Source: a virus. From it: a stretch of DNA of 30,937 nt. A model generated the notes under the pieces. It was not told the origin of the DNA. It did not search any database and saw only the letters and a program-made list of their open reading frames with translations. A program made the translations under genes and the position numbers. Shown here piece after piece: positions 21,599-27,077 of this stretch (positions are counted from its first letter, which is position 1; every line of letters begins with the position of its first letter). Location: positions 1-30,937 of the IMG/VR virus record IMGVR_UViG_3300042295_000584. One strand, written 5' to 3'.

Positions 21599-21607
21599 AT
21601 TATGACA
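21599..21607 (-). promoter_or_regulatory. Extended -10 element before the operon 21592-20310
   Basis: Reading leftward: TGT then CATAAT, six bases, ATG 21592. It follows a terminator at 21615-21640 by a few bases, so the unit is terminator, promoter, gene without space for a leader. Confidence 0.6.
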
Positions 21608-21614
21608 CATATAC

Positions 21615-21640
21615 AAAAGACCGGCCCCTAAGAGCCGGTC
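21615..21640 (-). terminator. Rho-independent terminator of the operon 22576-21662
   Basis: GACCGGC and GCCGGTC form a 7-bp stem, extendable by wobble pairs, around an eight-base loop; leftward it runs into CTTTTG. The T-run overlaps the following promoter region. Confidence 0.7.
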
Positions 21641-21661
21641 CTTGCATTAGGAAAATGAGTT

Positions 21662-22036
21662 TTAGTAACTCCAACCCTTGCGGCGGGCCACCTTATCTGC
21701 TTGATCTTCAGTGTTCCCAGCGCCGGGTGCGGGATACTTATTCATCATGGCAGACTTCTTTGTAGAAGCGGCATTGATGCGATCGATGTCGATGCCCTTT
21801 GAATTGTTATAGTCACGGATTTCGTTGTTCCGTTTACCCTGCTGACGAGCACTGGCGACAGCATTTGGGTCCCGCTTATCTTGGGGAGTACCTACCCCAC
21901 CCTTAAGGGGGGTTACGGGAGGCTGGCTACCCGGGCGTCGGGGTAGACCACCCATCAAACTACCGGTATTACCGCCGGAGTTCGCCATATAACCATGATC
22001 CCCACCACCGGGGCGAAAACGTCCGAACATACCCAT
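21662..22036 (-). CDS. Gly/Pro/Asn-rich accessory protein
   Basis: 124 residues from ATG 22034-22036 (MGMFGRFRPGGG), placed one base after the stop of the zinc-ribbon gene. It is Gly/Pro-rich and largely disordered (GGGDHGYMANSGGNTGSLMGG, LPRRPGSQPPVT), with a basic helical segment (ASARQQGKRNNEIRDYNNSKG) and a C-terminal helix ending in RKGWSY. No hydrophobic core, no recognised family. A flexible virion or assembly protein is possible. Last gene of the operon ended by the terminator at 21615-21640. Confidence 0.65.
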   Translation of the reverse strand: MGMFGRFRPGGGDHGYMANSGGNTGSLMGGLPRRPGSQPPVTPLKGGVGTPQDKRDPNAVASARQQGKRNNEIRDYNNSKGIDIDRINAASTKKSAMMNKYPAPGAGNTEDQADKVARRKGWSY

Positions 22037-22037
22037 T

Positions 22038-22301
22038 TCAACCCATCCTAAACATGTTCTGAAGAGCGTCAGGCCCCGGAGAATCGGTAGCGGGACGTGG
22101 GGGATTGCTGGTGTGCCCACAGTCGTAGCAGTCGTGCCCACCGGCTGAAGATACGTCGGTGTTGTAGGAACCGCAGTTATTACAACTAGGACCGTGCATT
22201 CCGTCCATAGCGGCCTTTGAGGTAGGGGTTACCATCCCAGCGGCAACAGCGCCCTGAGGGGACATACCTGCACCCTTATGAAAGTGTTCCCGCCTAGCCA
22301 T
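22038..22301 (-). CDS. Zinc-ribbon accessory protein with a variant tag
   Basis: 87 residues. Begins MARREHFHKGAGM, a variant of the shared tag. A zinc ribbon is visible near residues 40-62: CNNCGSYNTDVSSAGGHDCYDCGH (two CxxC knuckles). It was probably acquired as an adapter for DNA or RNA. The tail is Pro-rich (NPPRPATDSPGPDALQNMFRMG). It starts two bases after the stop of the 90-residue gene, and precedes the Gly/Pro-rich gene by one base, so all three are coupled. Function unknown. Confidence 0.75.
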   Translation of the reverse strand: MARREHFHKGAGMSPQGAVAAGMVTPTSKAAMDGMHGPSCNNCGSYNTDVSSAGGHDCYDCGHTSNPPRPATDSPGPDALQNMFRMG

Positions 22302-22303
22302 AA

Positions 22304-22576
22304 TCAGTATCCCAGCGATCCACTATCACGGCGGCGCTGATGAACAGAGAGAGCAGCGGGAGAAACCGTATCAAGGTAACTCTCATACTTCCTGTTAGCC
22401 TCACGAACAGCAGGTACCTGATGCGGGTCTAGCATGTTGCCTTCGTCATCTTCAGAGCCGCTGCTATCAATTGAGTATTGATAGTTCTGCCACATGCGAT
22501 CTGCCATGCGAGCCTCGTGTGCCGCACGACCGATCTGTCGTCCGGGGTGGTACCCGGTGTCTTGTCCTTGTGCCAT
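22304..22576 (-). CDS. Hypothetical helical accessory protein
   Basis: 90 residues from the ATG 22574-22576 (MAQGQDTGYHPGRQIGR), chosen because an extended -10 ends six bases upstream; an upstream ATG would add 22 residues antisense to that promoter. Helix-rich, with RAAHEARMADRMWQNYQYS and VPAVREANRKYESYLDT; acidic centre; basic end. It leads a three-gene coupled operon. Function unknown. Confidence 0.7.
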   Translation of the reverse strand: MAQGQDTGYHPGRQIGRAAHEARMADRMWQNYQYSIDSSGSEDDEGNMLDPHQVPAVREANRKYESYLDTVSPAALSVHQRRRDSGSLGY

Positions 22577-22582
22577 ACACCA

Positions 22583-22591
22583 ATTATGACA
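22583..22591 (-). promoter_or_regulatory. Extended -10 element before operon 22576-21662
   Basis: Reading leftward: TGT then CATAAT, six bases, ATG 22576. It lies downstream of the tRNA-Tyr gene. Confidence 0.6.
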
Positions 22592-22659
22592 CATTTTCGC
22601 CATTTGGAAGAAAATCAACATTTTTAGTGTGATTTTAGTCACAGGTGATTCATTTATCG

Positions 22660-22746
22660 TGGTGGGAGTGGACGGAATCGAACCGCCGAAGCCAAAAGCG
22701 CCTGATTTACAGTCAGGTGAGACTAACCAACAGTCCCCTCACTCCC
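22660..22746 (-). tRNA. tRNA-Tyr (anticodon GTA)
   Basis: Leftward, an 87-base cloverleaf: acceptor GGGAGTG/CACTCCC, D-arm containing GGTTAGT, anticodon stem CCTGA/TCAGG with loop CTGTAAA (anticodon GTA), a long variable arm of about 13 bases typical of bacterial tRNA-Tyr, T-arm with TTCGATT, discriminator A and an encoded CCA end. It is 16 bases downstream of the 69-residue gene and probably processed from that transcript. Phage tRNAs usually offset codon differences to the host; only Tyr is present here. All major structural elements are intact, so it looks functional. Confidence 0.92.
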
Positions 22747-22762
22747 GAGAGGACGTAATGTA

Positions 22763-22972
22763 TCAGACCTGCGGGGGTCGAAGAGCATCCATAGCGTCAA
22801 AATGCTCTTGCGCCTTCCAATAGTTCTTCCGAACCATCTCCATAGACCGGCCAACATCAGGATGATCGGCACCAAAAAGGGCCTTAAGTTCCTTGTTGCG
22901 CTTCAGATGATGGTCAGTAATAGCCTGATGCTCCCACGCCTTAGCGTGGTGGTAATCGTAGTCCTCAGCCAT
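22763..22972 (-). CDS. Small helical accessory protein
   Basis: 69 residues from ATG 22970-22972 (MAEDYDYHHAKAW), which overlaps the end of the tagged gene by eight bases; a longer frame upstream is antisense-like and unsupported. It is a His/Lys/Glu-rich two-helix protein (AWEHQAITDHHLKRNKELKALFG and VGRSMEMVRKNYWKAQEHFDAM). Helical packing residues are regular, so a small stable bundle is likely. It lies just upstream of the tRNA gene. Function unknown. Confidence 0.68.
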   Translation of the reverse strand: MAEDYDYHHAKAWEHQAITDHHLKRNKELKALFGADHPDVGRSMEMVRKNYWKAQEHFDAMDALRPPQV

Positions 22973-23270
22973 CAGCCTGATCCTCGTTCTTTTTAGCGAT
23001 GTGCTTGTTCCAAACAGCGACAGAGGCTGCACGACGGGTTTCGTGATAATCGCCAGCACCCTTCCACGCCCCATACCAACCATCAGGAGTGTCGATGTTA
23101 CGTTTGATGGAGCCGATTTTCTCGTTACCAACGTGTACGGCTAGTTCGTCGTCAACAGGAATCTCTTCCCCGCCATGCTCGTAGGTGTTCGGTTTGTAAC
23201 GAAACCGGCCCGGAGTAGTGTTGTGCTCAGGCATATTATGGCCTGCATCAAAATGCTCTGTGCGTGACAT
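22965..23270 (-). CDS. Accessory protein with MSRTEHFDAGHNM tag
   Basis: 101 residues. The N-terminus (MSRTEHFDAGHNMPEHN) matches the first 13 residues of the 148-residue gene with a single change. After about 40 residues a small beta domain follows (LAVHVGNEKIGSIKRNID, GWYGAWKG) with a helix (RRAASVAVWNKHIAKK) also seen in the 148-residue paralogue. The ATG is six bases after GATAAT with TGA ahead of it. The 30-bp sequence upstream of the -10 is repeated before the 143-residue gene at 23758. Function unknown. Confidence 0.75.
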   Translation of the reverse strand: MSRTEHFDAGHNMPEHNTTPGRFRYKPNTYEHGGEEIPVDDELAVHVGNEKIGSIKRNIDTPDGWYGAWKGAGDYHETRRAASVAVWNKHIAKKNEDQADG

Positions 23271-23276
23271 CCCTCA

Positions 23277-23285
23277 ATTATCTCA
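23277..23285 (-). promoter_or_regulatory. Extended -10 element before the tagged gene 22965-23270
   Basis: Reading leftward: TGA then GATAAT, six bases, ATG 23270. It overlaps the left end of the 30-bp direct repeat at 23281-23310. Confidence 0.6.
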
Positions 23286-23310
23286 CGCATACGCAAATTT
23301 TAGAAAAAGG
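23281..23310. repeat. 30-bp direct repeat, copy 1
   Basis: Exactly repeated at 23769-23798. Both copies sit immediately upstream of a start codon and include the TGn part of the extended -10, so they look like a duplicated promoter and not a random repeat. Copy 1 precedes the tagged gene; copy 2 precedes the 143-residue gene. Confidence 0.9.
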
Positions 23311-23326
23311 TTGTCTACAGTAAGAA

Positions 23327-23758
23327 TTAGCGCCCTGTTCTTGGATTTCTATTGCCGATTCGTCTACTAGCCATCGCATCGGCGGCAATTCTCGCTCTAG
23401 TGAGCGTGCGGAATGATCCCTCATATCCGTATTTATCGCCCTGATCCATTGCGTCAGCAGCGCTAAACATAGGAACAACCTCATCCGACTTCATTTCCGA
23501 CAAATTAGTCGGAATATAACTAGTCGCCAACGAAAAACGCTGCTTACCGTTGTTTTTCCAGCGATCAACATAGGCATTGGGGAGACCAACACCGTCTTCT
23601 GTCGGCTTAGGAGACCCGTAAGCATGAGAAGGACCCCCTGAAACCGGATGGATCGGGGACGATACATTGGTGTACGCCTCAGTAACCCCTTCTTTTCCTA
23701 CCAGTTGAATAGGCTCGTTCCAGTTATAGAACTGCCGACCTAGTTTTGAAGCGTCCAT
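23327..23758 (-). CDS. Accessory protein with an LGRQF N-terminal motif, first of the leftward block
   Basis: 143 residues. The N-terminus MDASKLGRQFYNWNEP echoes the LGxQF of the two large neighbours at 16696-19040. The central part is Gly/Pro/Asn-rich (SSPIHPVSGGPSHAYGS), the second half has basic helices (FRTLTRARIAADAMASRR). The start is six bases after GAGAAT, with TGA ahead. It is the first gene left of the gene-poor region and is presumably transcribed from it. No recognised domain; function unknown. Confidence 0.7.
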   Translation of the reverse strand: MDASKLGRQFYNWNEPIQLVGKEGVTEAYTNVSSPIHPVSGGPSHAYGSPKPTEDGVGLPNAYVDRWKNNGKQRFSLATSYIPTNLSEMKSDEVVPMFSAADAMDQGDKYGYEGSFRTLTRARIAADAMASRRIGNRNPRTGR

Positions 23759-23764
23759 ACCTAC

Positions 23765-23773
23765 ATTCTCTCA
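23765..23773 (-). promoter_or_regulatory. Extended -10 element before the gene 23327-23758
   Basis: Reading leftward: TGA then GAGAAT, six bases, ATG 23758. The weakest hexamer of the set, but the surrounding 30 bp is identical to that at 23281-23310. Confidence 0.5.
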
Positions 23774-23798
23774 CGCATACGCAAATTTTAGAAAAAGG
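23769..23798. repeat. 30-bp direct repeat, copy 2
   Basis: Identical to 23281-23310. In both copies the T-rich segment reading leftward (TTTTTCTAAAATTT) lies where an upstream promoter element would be. Confidence 0.9.
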
Positions 23799-24045
23799 GG
23801 GGCGGCGACTGAGCACTTGCATGGCCTATGCCTCAGCGCTCACCACTACTTGGCACTTCCCCCATGCCCCATTTCCCCCAAAATTCTAAGTCCCCCTCCA
23901 CTACTCCACATGCCCTATAGCCCATGGTCCACATGTGTTCCCTACGCCCGGACCCCGTGTGCGGCGAACTAAAGGGGCGGGGGTTATCGCAAAAAACCCT
24001 TATTTTATATGACTTTTTTGAGGGTGCGTGATCGAGGGGGCGCAT

Positions 24046-24070
24046 AAAACCCTTATTTTATATGGTTTAT
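24046..24070. repeat. 25-bp inverted repeat, left copy
   Basis: Exactly the reverse complement of 24378-24402 (over 300 bases apart). Nineteen of its bases also occur in direct orientation at 23993-24011. A/T-rich with ACCCTTATTTTATATGG core. Confidence 0.9.
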
Positions 24071-24272
24071 TTGAACGTGTGCGTGTGCGTGCGTGCGCCG
24101 ATGACGAACGGTGCCGAAGTACGTCAAGTACGCACGTCAATAAGTCAATGAAATAAAGGCTTTTCTGATGCATGCACGAGCGGGGGCTGAGAAGAGGAGC
24201 AGTACCTACACCTACATGCATGTGAGAACACTCTTCGGCCCCACTTCGGTCGCATGCAAATAACCCTGTATT

Positions 24273-24300
24273 TATATGACGATATGCACGTCGTCATATA
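24273..24300. repeat. Hairpin, 10-bp arms
   Basis: TATATGACGA and TCGTCATATA pair perfectly around an eight-base loop (TATGCACG), inside the gene-poor region. No T-run follows, so it is not an obvious terminator. Confidence 0.75.
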
Positions 24301-24313
24301 GGTGTGCAGCAAA

Positions 24314-24334
24314 CGTATGAAACGGAAACATACG
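24314..24334. repeat. Short inverted repeat (CGTATG / CATACG)
   Basis: Six-base arms around nine bases (AAACGGAAA). Close to the hairpin at 24273-24300; together they may form a protein-binding region. Confidence 0.5.
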
Positions 24335-24377
24335 GTTGTGCATGCATTGCAATGCTGCCGATTCATACGAATGCACA

Positions 24378-24402
24378 ATAAACCATATAAAATAAGGGTT
24401 TT
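24378..24402. repeat. 25-bp inverted repeat, right copy
   Basis: Reverse complement of 24046-24070 with no mismatch. The flanking bases differ, so the repeat ends are sharp, consistent with a conserved functional element and not a large duplication. Confidence 0.9.
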
Positions 24403-24692
24403 TTACACTTGCACATCCACTACACGAGGCTCGATGAGCGTGTGTGTCCCCTTGTGTACCTAGGGAAACAGGGGGGTGGGGCATGTGCGTAGTTGATATG
24501 CGAGGGGATATGCGAGGGCTGAGAACGTCATACAGGCGTGCATGGATGAACGCTGGAGCATGCATGCCTATCTCTTACATATGTCGATGGATCACTTTCT
24601 CTCGCCGCCCGTTGGTGCAGAAATTTCTGACAGTTGTGCATGGAGCGTTGCTCGTACTGGATGAGAGCGAGAGACGCTCGTGAAAGGAATGC

Positions 24693-24878
24693 ATGTATCC
24701 CCCTGACTTCAGAGAGCACGTTGCTGCTCTCCACTCGCCGCCCGTCGATGTCGATGAGACCTGTCCGTGGTGCTCGGGCACTGGTACCTACTCGGGACCG
24801 ATGATGGGTCGCCAGTACGTCGGTCCCTGCATGGTCTGCGAGATCGACCCTCAAACAGGCCCCTCAGAGGCTCTCTGA
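24693..24878 (+). CDS. Small zinc-ribbon protein (DnaJ-like CxxCxGxG), rightward
   Basis: 61 residues. The motif CPWCSGTGTYSGPMMGRQYVGPCMVC holds two zinc knuckles (CxxC twice), the first as CxxCxGxG of DnaJ-type zinc fingers; a typical single small zinc-ribbon protein of actinophages. GAAAGGA five bases upstream of the ATG supports the start. It is the only rightward gene in the right part of the window, isolated at the end of the gene-poor region and upstream of the leftward helicase terminator. Probable nucleic acid or protein binding; function unknown. Confidence 0.7.
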   Translation: MYPPDFREHVAALHSPPVDVDETCPWCSGTGTYSGPMMGRQYVGPCMVCEIDPQTGPSEAL

Positions 24879-24884
24879 GCGCCG

Positions 24885-25010
24885 CCCAGCACCTCGGGGT
24901 GGTGGTTACACCTGAACGGTATGCGAGGCTGCGAGAGAGGCATACAGAGGGCAATGAAGCGAAATCCTTGTTTCAGCGGTATCGACATCGATATCGATTG
25001 CCCCGGAACG
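24885..25010. repeat. Intergenic cassette, copy 1 (related to 28196-28320)
   Basis: Begins CCCAGCACCTCGGGGTGGTGG and continues with AGAGGCATACAGAGGGCAATG, GCGAAATCCTTG, then a TATCGA/ATCGATATCGAT tract and AACGCAAA before the helicase terminator. The same order of words is found at 28196-28320 and, in part, at 26929-27010 and 30125-30177. It is noncoding. Confidence 0.7.
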
Positions 25011-25012
25011 CA

Positions 25013-25046
25013 AAGAACCCCCCGACCTACCCGTCAGGGGGTTCTT
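25013..25046 (-). terminator. Terminator of the SNF2 helicase gene
   Basis: AAGAACCCCC pairs with GGGGGTTCTT (10-bp stem, 14-base loop). It begins 35 bases past the helicase stop; T residues are partly in the stem (TTCTTTGCG leftward). Confidence 0.7.
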
Positions 25047-25081
25047 GCTTGAGCGTCGGGCCTACCCGCCCGTGCTCAGGA

Positions 25082-26623
25082 TCACCAGCCGTAGGACTCC
25101 AGCACGGCCTCTTGAACGCTGTCGAAGTCGATGGTGGTGGCGGTGCCGGTGTTGATCGCATCGGCCACGGCGACCTTCGACTGGAGGACGTTCCACAGGT
25201 GCTCGGACACGCCCTCGTTCATGTTGAGAACGTGGGTCGTGACGTGACGCTCTTGACCAATTCGGTAGATGCGGTCAGCGGCCTGTCCGTAGGTGCCCGG
25301 TGCCCATGGGAGTTGCACGAAGGCGAGGTGACGGGCAGCGGTGAGCGTGAGGCCAGTGCCAGCCGCTTCGATGTTGCCGATGACGACATCGAGGTTGCCA
25401 GCCTGAAACGCATCGACAACCTCGGCCTTCGCTTCGGACGACATGCCGCCGATGATCGCACCGACCTTGAGGCCCTCGGCCAGCAGCGCTTCGTACATGG
25501 CGAGGACGACGCTCTTGTGGTGAGCCATGAGCACGACCTGCTCGCCCTGAGAGGTGAGCGAGGTGGTGTACTCGGTTGCTGCCTTCACCTTGGCGAGACC
25601 GTCGGCCTCCCACAGCGCCATCAACTTGGTGATCGCTTCGGCCTTGGCCGCACGAGCGAGAGCAGCGTCGCCCTTGGTCTCGCGCACCCATGAGAGGAAG
25701 TTCTTCTCCATGCGGCGGTAGTTCGCAGCGTCACCGTTGAGCACGAGCGAACGTACGGCGGTGGTGCGGGCCGGGAGATCAAGCACGTCCTCGCGAGGCA
25801 CTGAGATCATGCAGGTGCTCGTGAGAGCCGCACGGAGGCCCTCAGGGTCCTTCGCACCCGTGGCAACGAGGATGTTCGCACGACCGGTCCACACGAGTTC
25901 GGTCTCGCACCAGCGGTCAAGGAACACGCTGTAGGACGATCCACCGGAGACGGCCTTGGCGTTGTCGTTGCCCGTGATCGACAGCGGCTGGTACACGTCG
26001 ATGATGCGATTCGACACGAGCGTGCCGGTAGCCATGACGACGACAGCGTCGGCAGCGAGGGTGGCGGCGAATGCCTTGAGAGCCTTGGAGCGCTTCGCAT
26101 CACGGCTCTTGAAGCGGTGGGCCTCATCGACAAACACGGCATCGGGAGCGAACGCTTCGACATCAGCGATGCGCTGGGCGAGGACGGAGTCGGGCACGAT
26201 CACCACGTCGGCCTCGGGGAACGCTGCGGCCTTGGTGCCGGACACGAGTGCGACCGACAGGTGAGGGAAGTCGATTGCGAATTCGTTGGCCCATGGGGAG
26301 ATGCGAAGTGACGGGGGCACGACGATGACGGAGCGCTTGCCCTCGGCAGCGAGAGCGGCAGCAGCGGCCTGCATGATGGCCGTCTTGCCAAGACCGGGCT
26401 GGAGACCCAGCAGGACACGGCGCTGGTTGAGGATCATCTCAACAGCGGCCTGCTGGTAGGCGTACAGCGTCTTGGTGGCCGGAGCGACCGGGAGCACGAA
26501 ACCCTCGGTCGGCGTGGTGACGGTGCCGTCGAACGTGCTGGTGGCACGAGCGTGATCGATGAAGCCATCGACAGCGCCCTTGGCAGCGGCGGTGCTGAGA
26601 AGTGAGTCAAGGATGTTGGTCAT
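25082..26623 (-). CDS. SNF2-type DEAD-box helicase / translocase
   Basis: 513 residues. Helicase motifs in order: Walker A LQPGLGKTA (about 74-82), Walker B VFVDEAHRF (DEAH at 166-169), VMATGTL (motif III, about 197-202), then in the second RecA lobe IEAAGTGLTLTAARHLAFVQL and GQAADRIYRIGQ (Gln447, Arg451, Arg454), the Q-x-x-D-R-x-x-R-I-G-Q signature of the SNF2 family. It translocates on double-stranded DNA using ATP. Actinophages encode such proteins near their replication genes; here no primase or polymerase is in the window. The start at 26621-26623 has AGGAG upstream and a promoter at 26665-26693. It is a single-gene unit with its own terminator. Confidence 0.92.
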   Translation of the reverse strand: MTNILDSLLSTAAAKGAVDGFIDHARATSTFDGTVTTPTEGFVLPVAPATKTLYAYQQAAVEMILNQRRVLLGLQPGLGKTAIMQAAAAALAAEGKRSVIVVPPSLRISPWANEFAIDFPHLSVALVSGTKAAAFPEADVVIVPDSVLAQRIADVEAFAPDAVFVDEAHRFKSRDAKRSKALKAFAATLAADAVVVMATGTLVSNRIIDVYQPLSITGNDNAKAVSGGSSYSVFLDRWCETELVWTGRANILVATGAKDPEGLRAALTSTCMISVPREDVLDLPARTTAVRSLVLNGDAANYRRMEKNFLSWVRETKGDAALARAAKAEAITKLMALWEADGLAKVKAATEYTTSLTSQGEQVVLMAHHKSVVLAMYEALLAEGLKVGAIIGGMSSEAKAEVVDAFQAGNLDVVIGNIEAAGTGLTLTAARHLAFVQLPWAPGTYGQAADRIYRIGQERHVTTHVLNMNEGVSEHLWNVLQSKVAVADAINTGTATTIDFDSVQEAVLESYGW

Positions 26624-26664
26624 GGTGTCGCTCTCCTGTGGGTAGACGATGGGACGACCTCGTG

Positions 26665-26693
26665 ATCATTCCACACGGCAGCGACAGGATCAA
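26665..26693 (-). promoter_or_regulatory. Promoter of the helicase gene
   Basis: Reading leftward: TTGATC (26688-26693), 17 bases, AATGAT (26665-26670), then a leader containing CTACCCAC and the Shine-Dalgarno AGGAG. The -35 and its upstream bases (AAGGGAACCAATGACTTGATC region) match those before the gene at 29825. Confidence 0.6.
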
Positions 26694-26897
26694 GTCATTG
26701 GTTCCCTTGCCCTCGGGACCGACGCTCGGTGAAGGCTCGCGAGGGACCGCCCGGGGCACGTCGAAGTGCCAAATATGCATATTTGCCCGTAGAAACCGTT
26801 TATTGGACTTTCGAACATGTCATCGATCAAGAAAGTCATATAAGTAGGCACTTATTTGCACGTCGATAGGCAATAAAGCATTTCGTGCCCTTTCCCC
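26683..26897. repeat. Duplicated intergenic element, copy A
   Basis: Homologous to 29875-30076. Shared words in order: CAAGTCATTGGTTCCCTTGC, AAGTGCCAA, GTAGAA.C.GTTTATTGGACTTT, TCATATAAGTAGGCACTT, GTCGA...AATAAAG..TTTCG. It contains AAGTGCC (26764-26770) inverted against GGCACTT (26847-26853), and the perfect 14-bp palindrome AAATATGCATATTT (26771-26784). It lies upstream of the helicase promoter; no coding frame. Confidence 0.75.
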
Positions 26898-26928
26898 TGA
26901 GAGGCTCTGAGAGGAATCGATATGGGTG

Positions 26929-27010
26929 AGAGTGGCCGGAAGGGCCACGAGGCGCTCTCAGGGCCATACAGGGGCCTCTCAGGGCAAGTGAGCGAAAGCC
27001 TTGCTGATTG
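26929..27010. repeat. Intergenic cassette with GCGCTCTCAGGGCCATACAGG
   Basis: Contains CGAGGCGCTCTCAGGGCCATACAGG then a divergent remainder (GTGAGCGAAAGCCTTG in place of the ATGAGACGAAATCCTTG of the other copies). It follows the copy A element upstream of the helicase and precedes the terminator of the next gene. Related copies at 24921, 28233 and 30131. Confidence 0.6.
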
Positions 27011-27024
27011 CCTTCAGGAACGAA

Positions 27025-27058
27025 AAAGGCCCTCTCCGGGGGACTGGAGAGGGCCTTT
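27025..27058 (-). terminator. Terminator of the zinc-finger gene 27078-28091
   Basis: AAAGGCCCTCTCC pairs with GGAGAGGGCCTTT, a perfect 13-bp stem around eight bases, followed leftward by T5. The best terminator of the right arm. Confidence 0.85.
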
Positions 27059-27077
27059 CTTGGGGGAGGTGTGAGAG

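Larger units (their letters stand above)
23799..24692. other. Gene-poor, repeat-rich region of about 0.9 kb
   Basis: No frame here has a ribosome site or protein-like composition. It contains the element AAAACCCTTATTTTATATG at 23993-24011 and 24046-24064, a 25-bp exact inverted copy pair (24046-24070 and 24378-24402), a weaker copy near 24263, a 10-bp stem hairpin at 24273-24300 (TATATGACGA/TCGTCATATA), a hairpin at 24314-24334 (CGTATG/CATACG), and many TGCATG/GCATGC words, plus GTGCGTGTGCGTGCGTGC near 24078. Region borders separate the accessory block from the GC-rich arm. Such a mixture of A/T-rich repeats and hairpins suggests a replication origin or master regulatory region; no function is proven. 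Confidence 0.6.

Noticed and set aside
23833-24565. Several overlapping leftward open frames in the gene-poor gap
   Set aside because: No Shine-Dalgarno or promoter-start module, low-complexity His/Ser/Thr-rich translations, and they cross the inverted repeats and hairpins.
24767-25693. A rightward open frame of 308 codons opposite the helicase
   Set aside because: It lies antisense to a helicase with intact motifs, has no ribosome site, and its composition follows from the GC-rich codon bias of the other strand.
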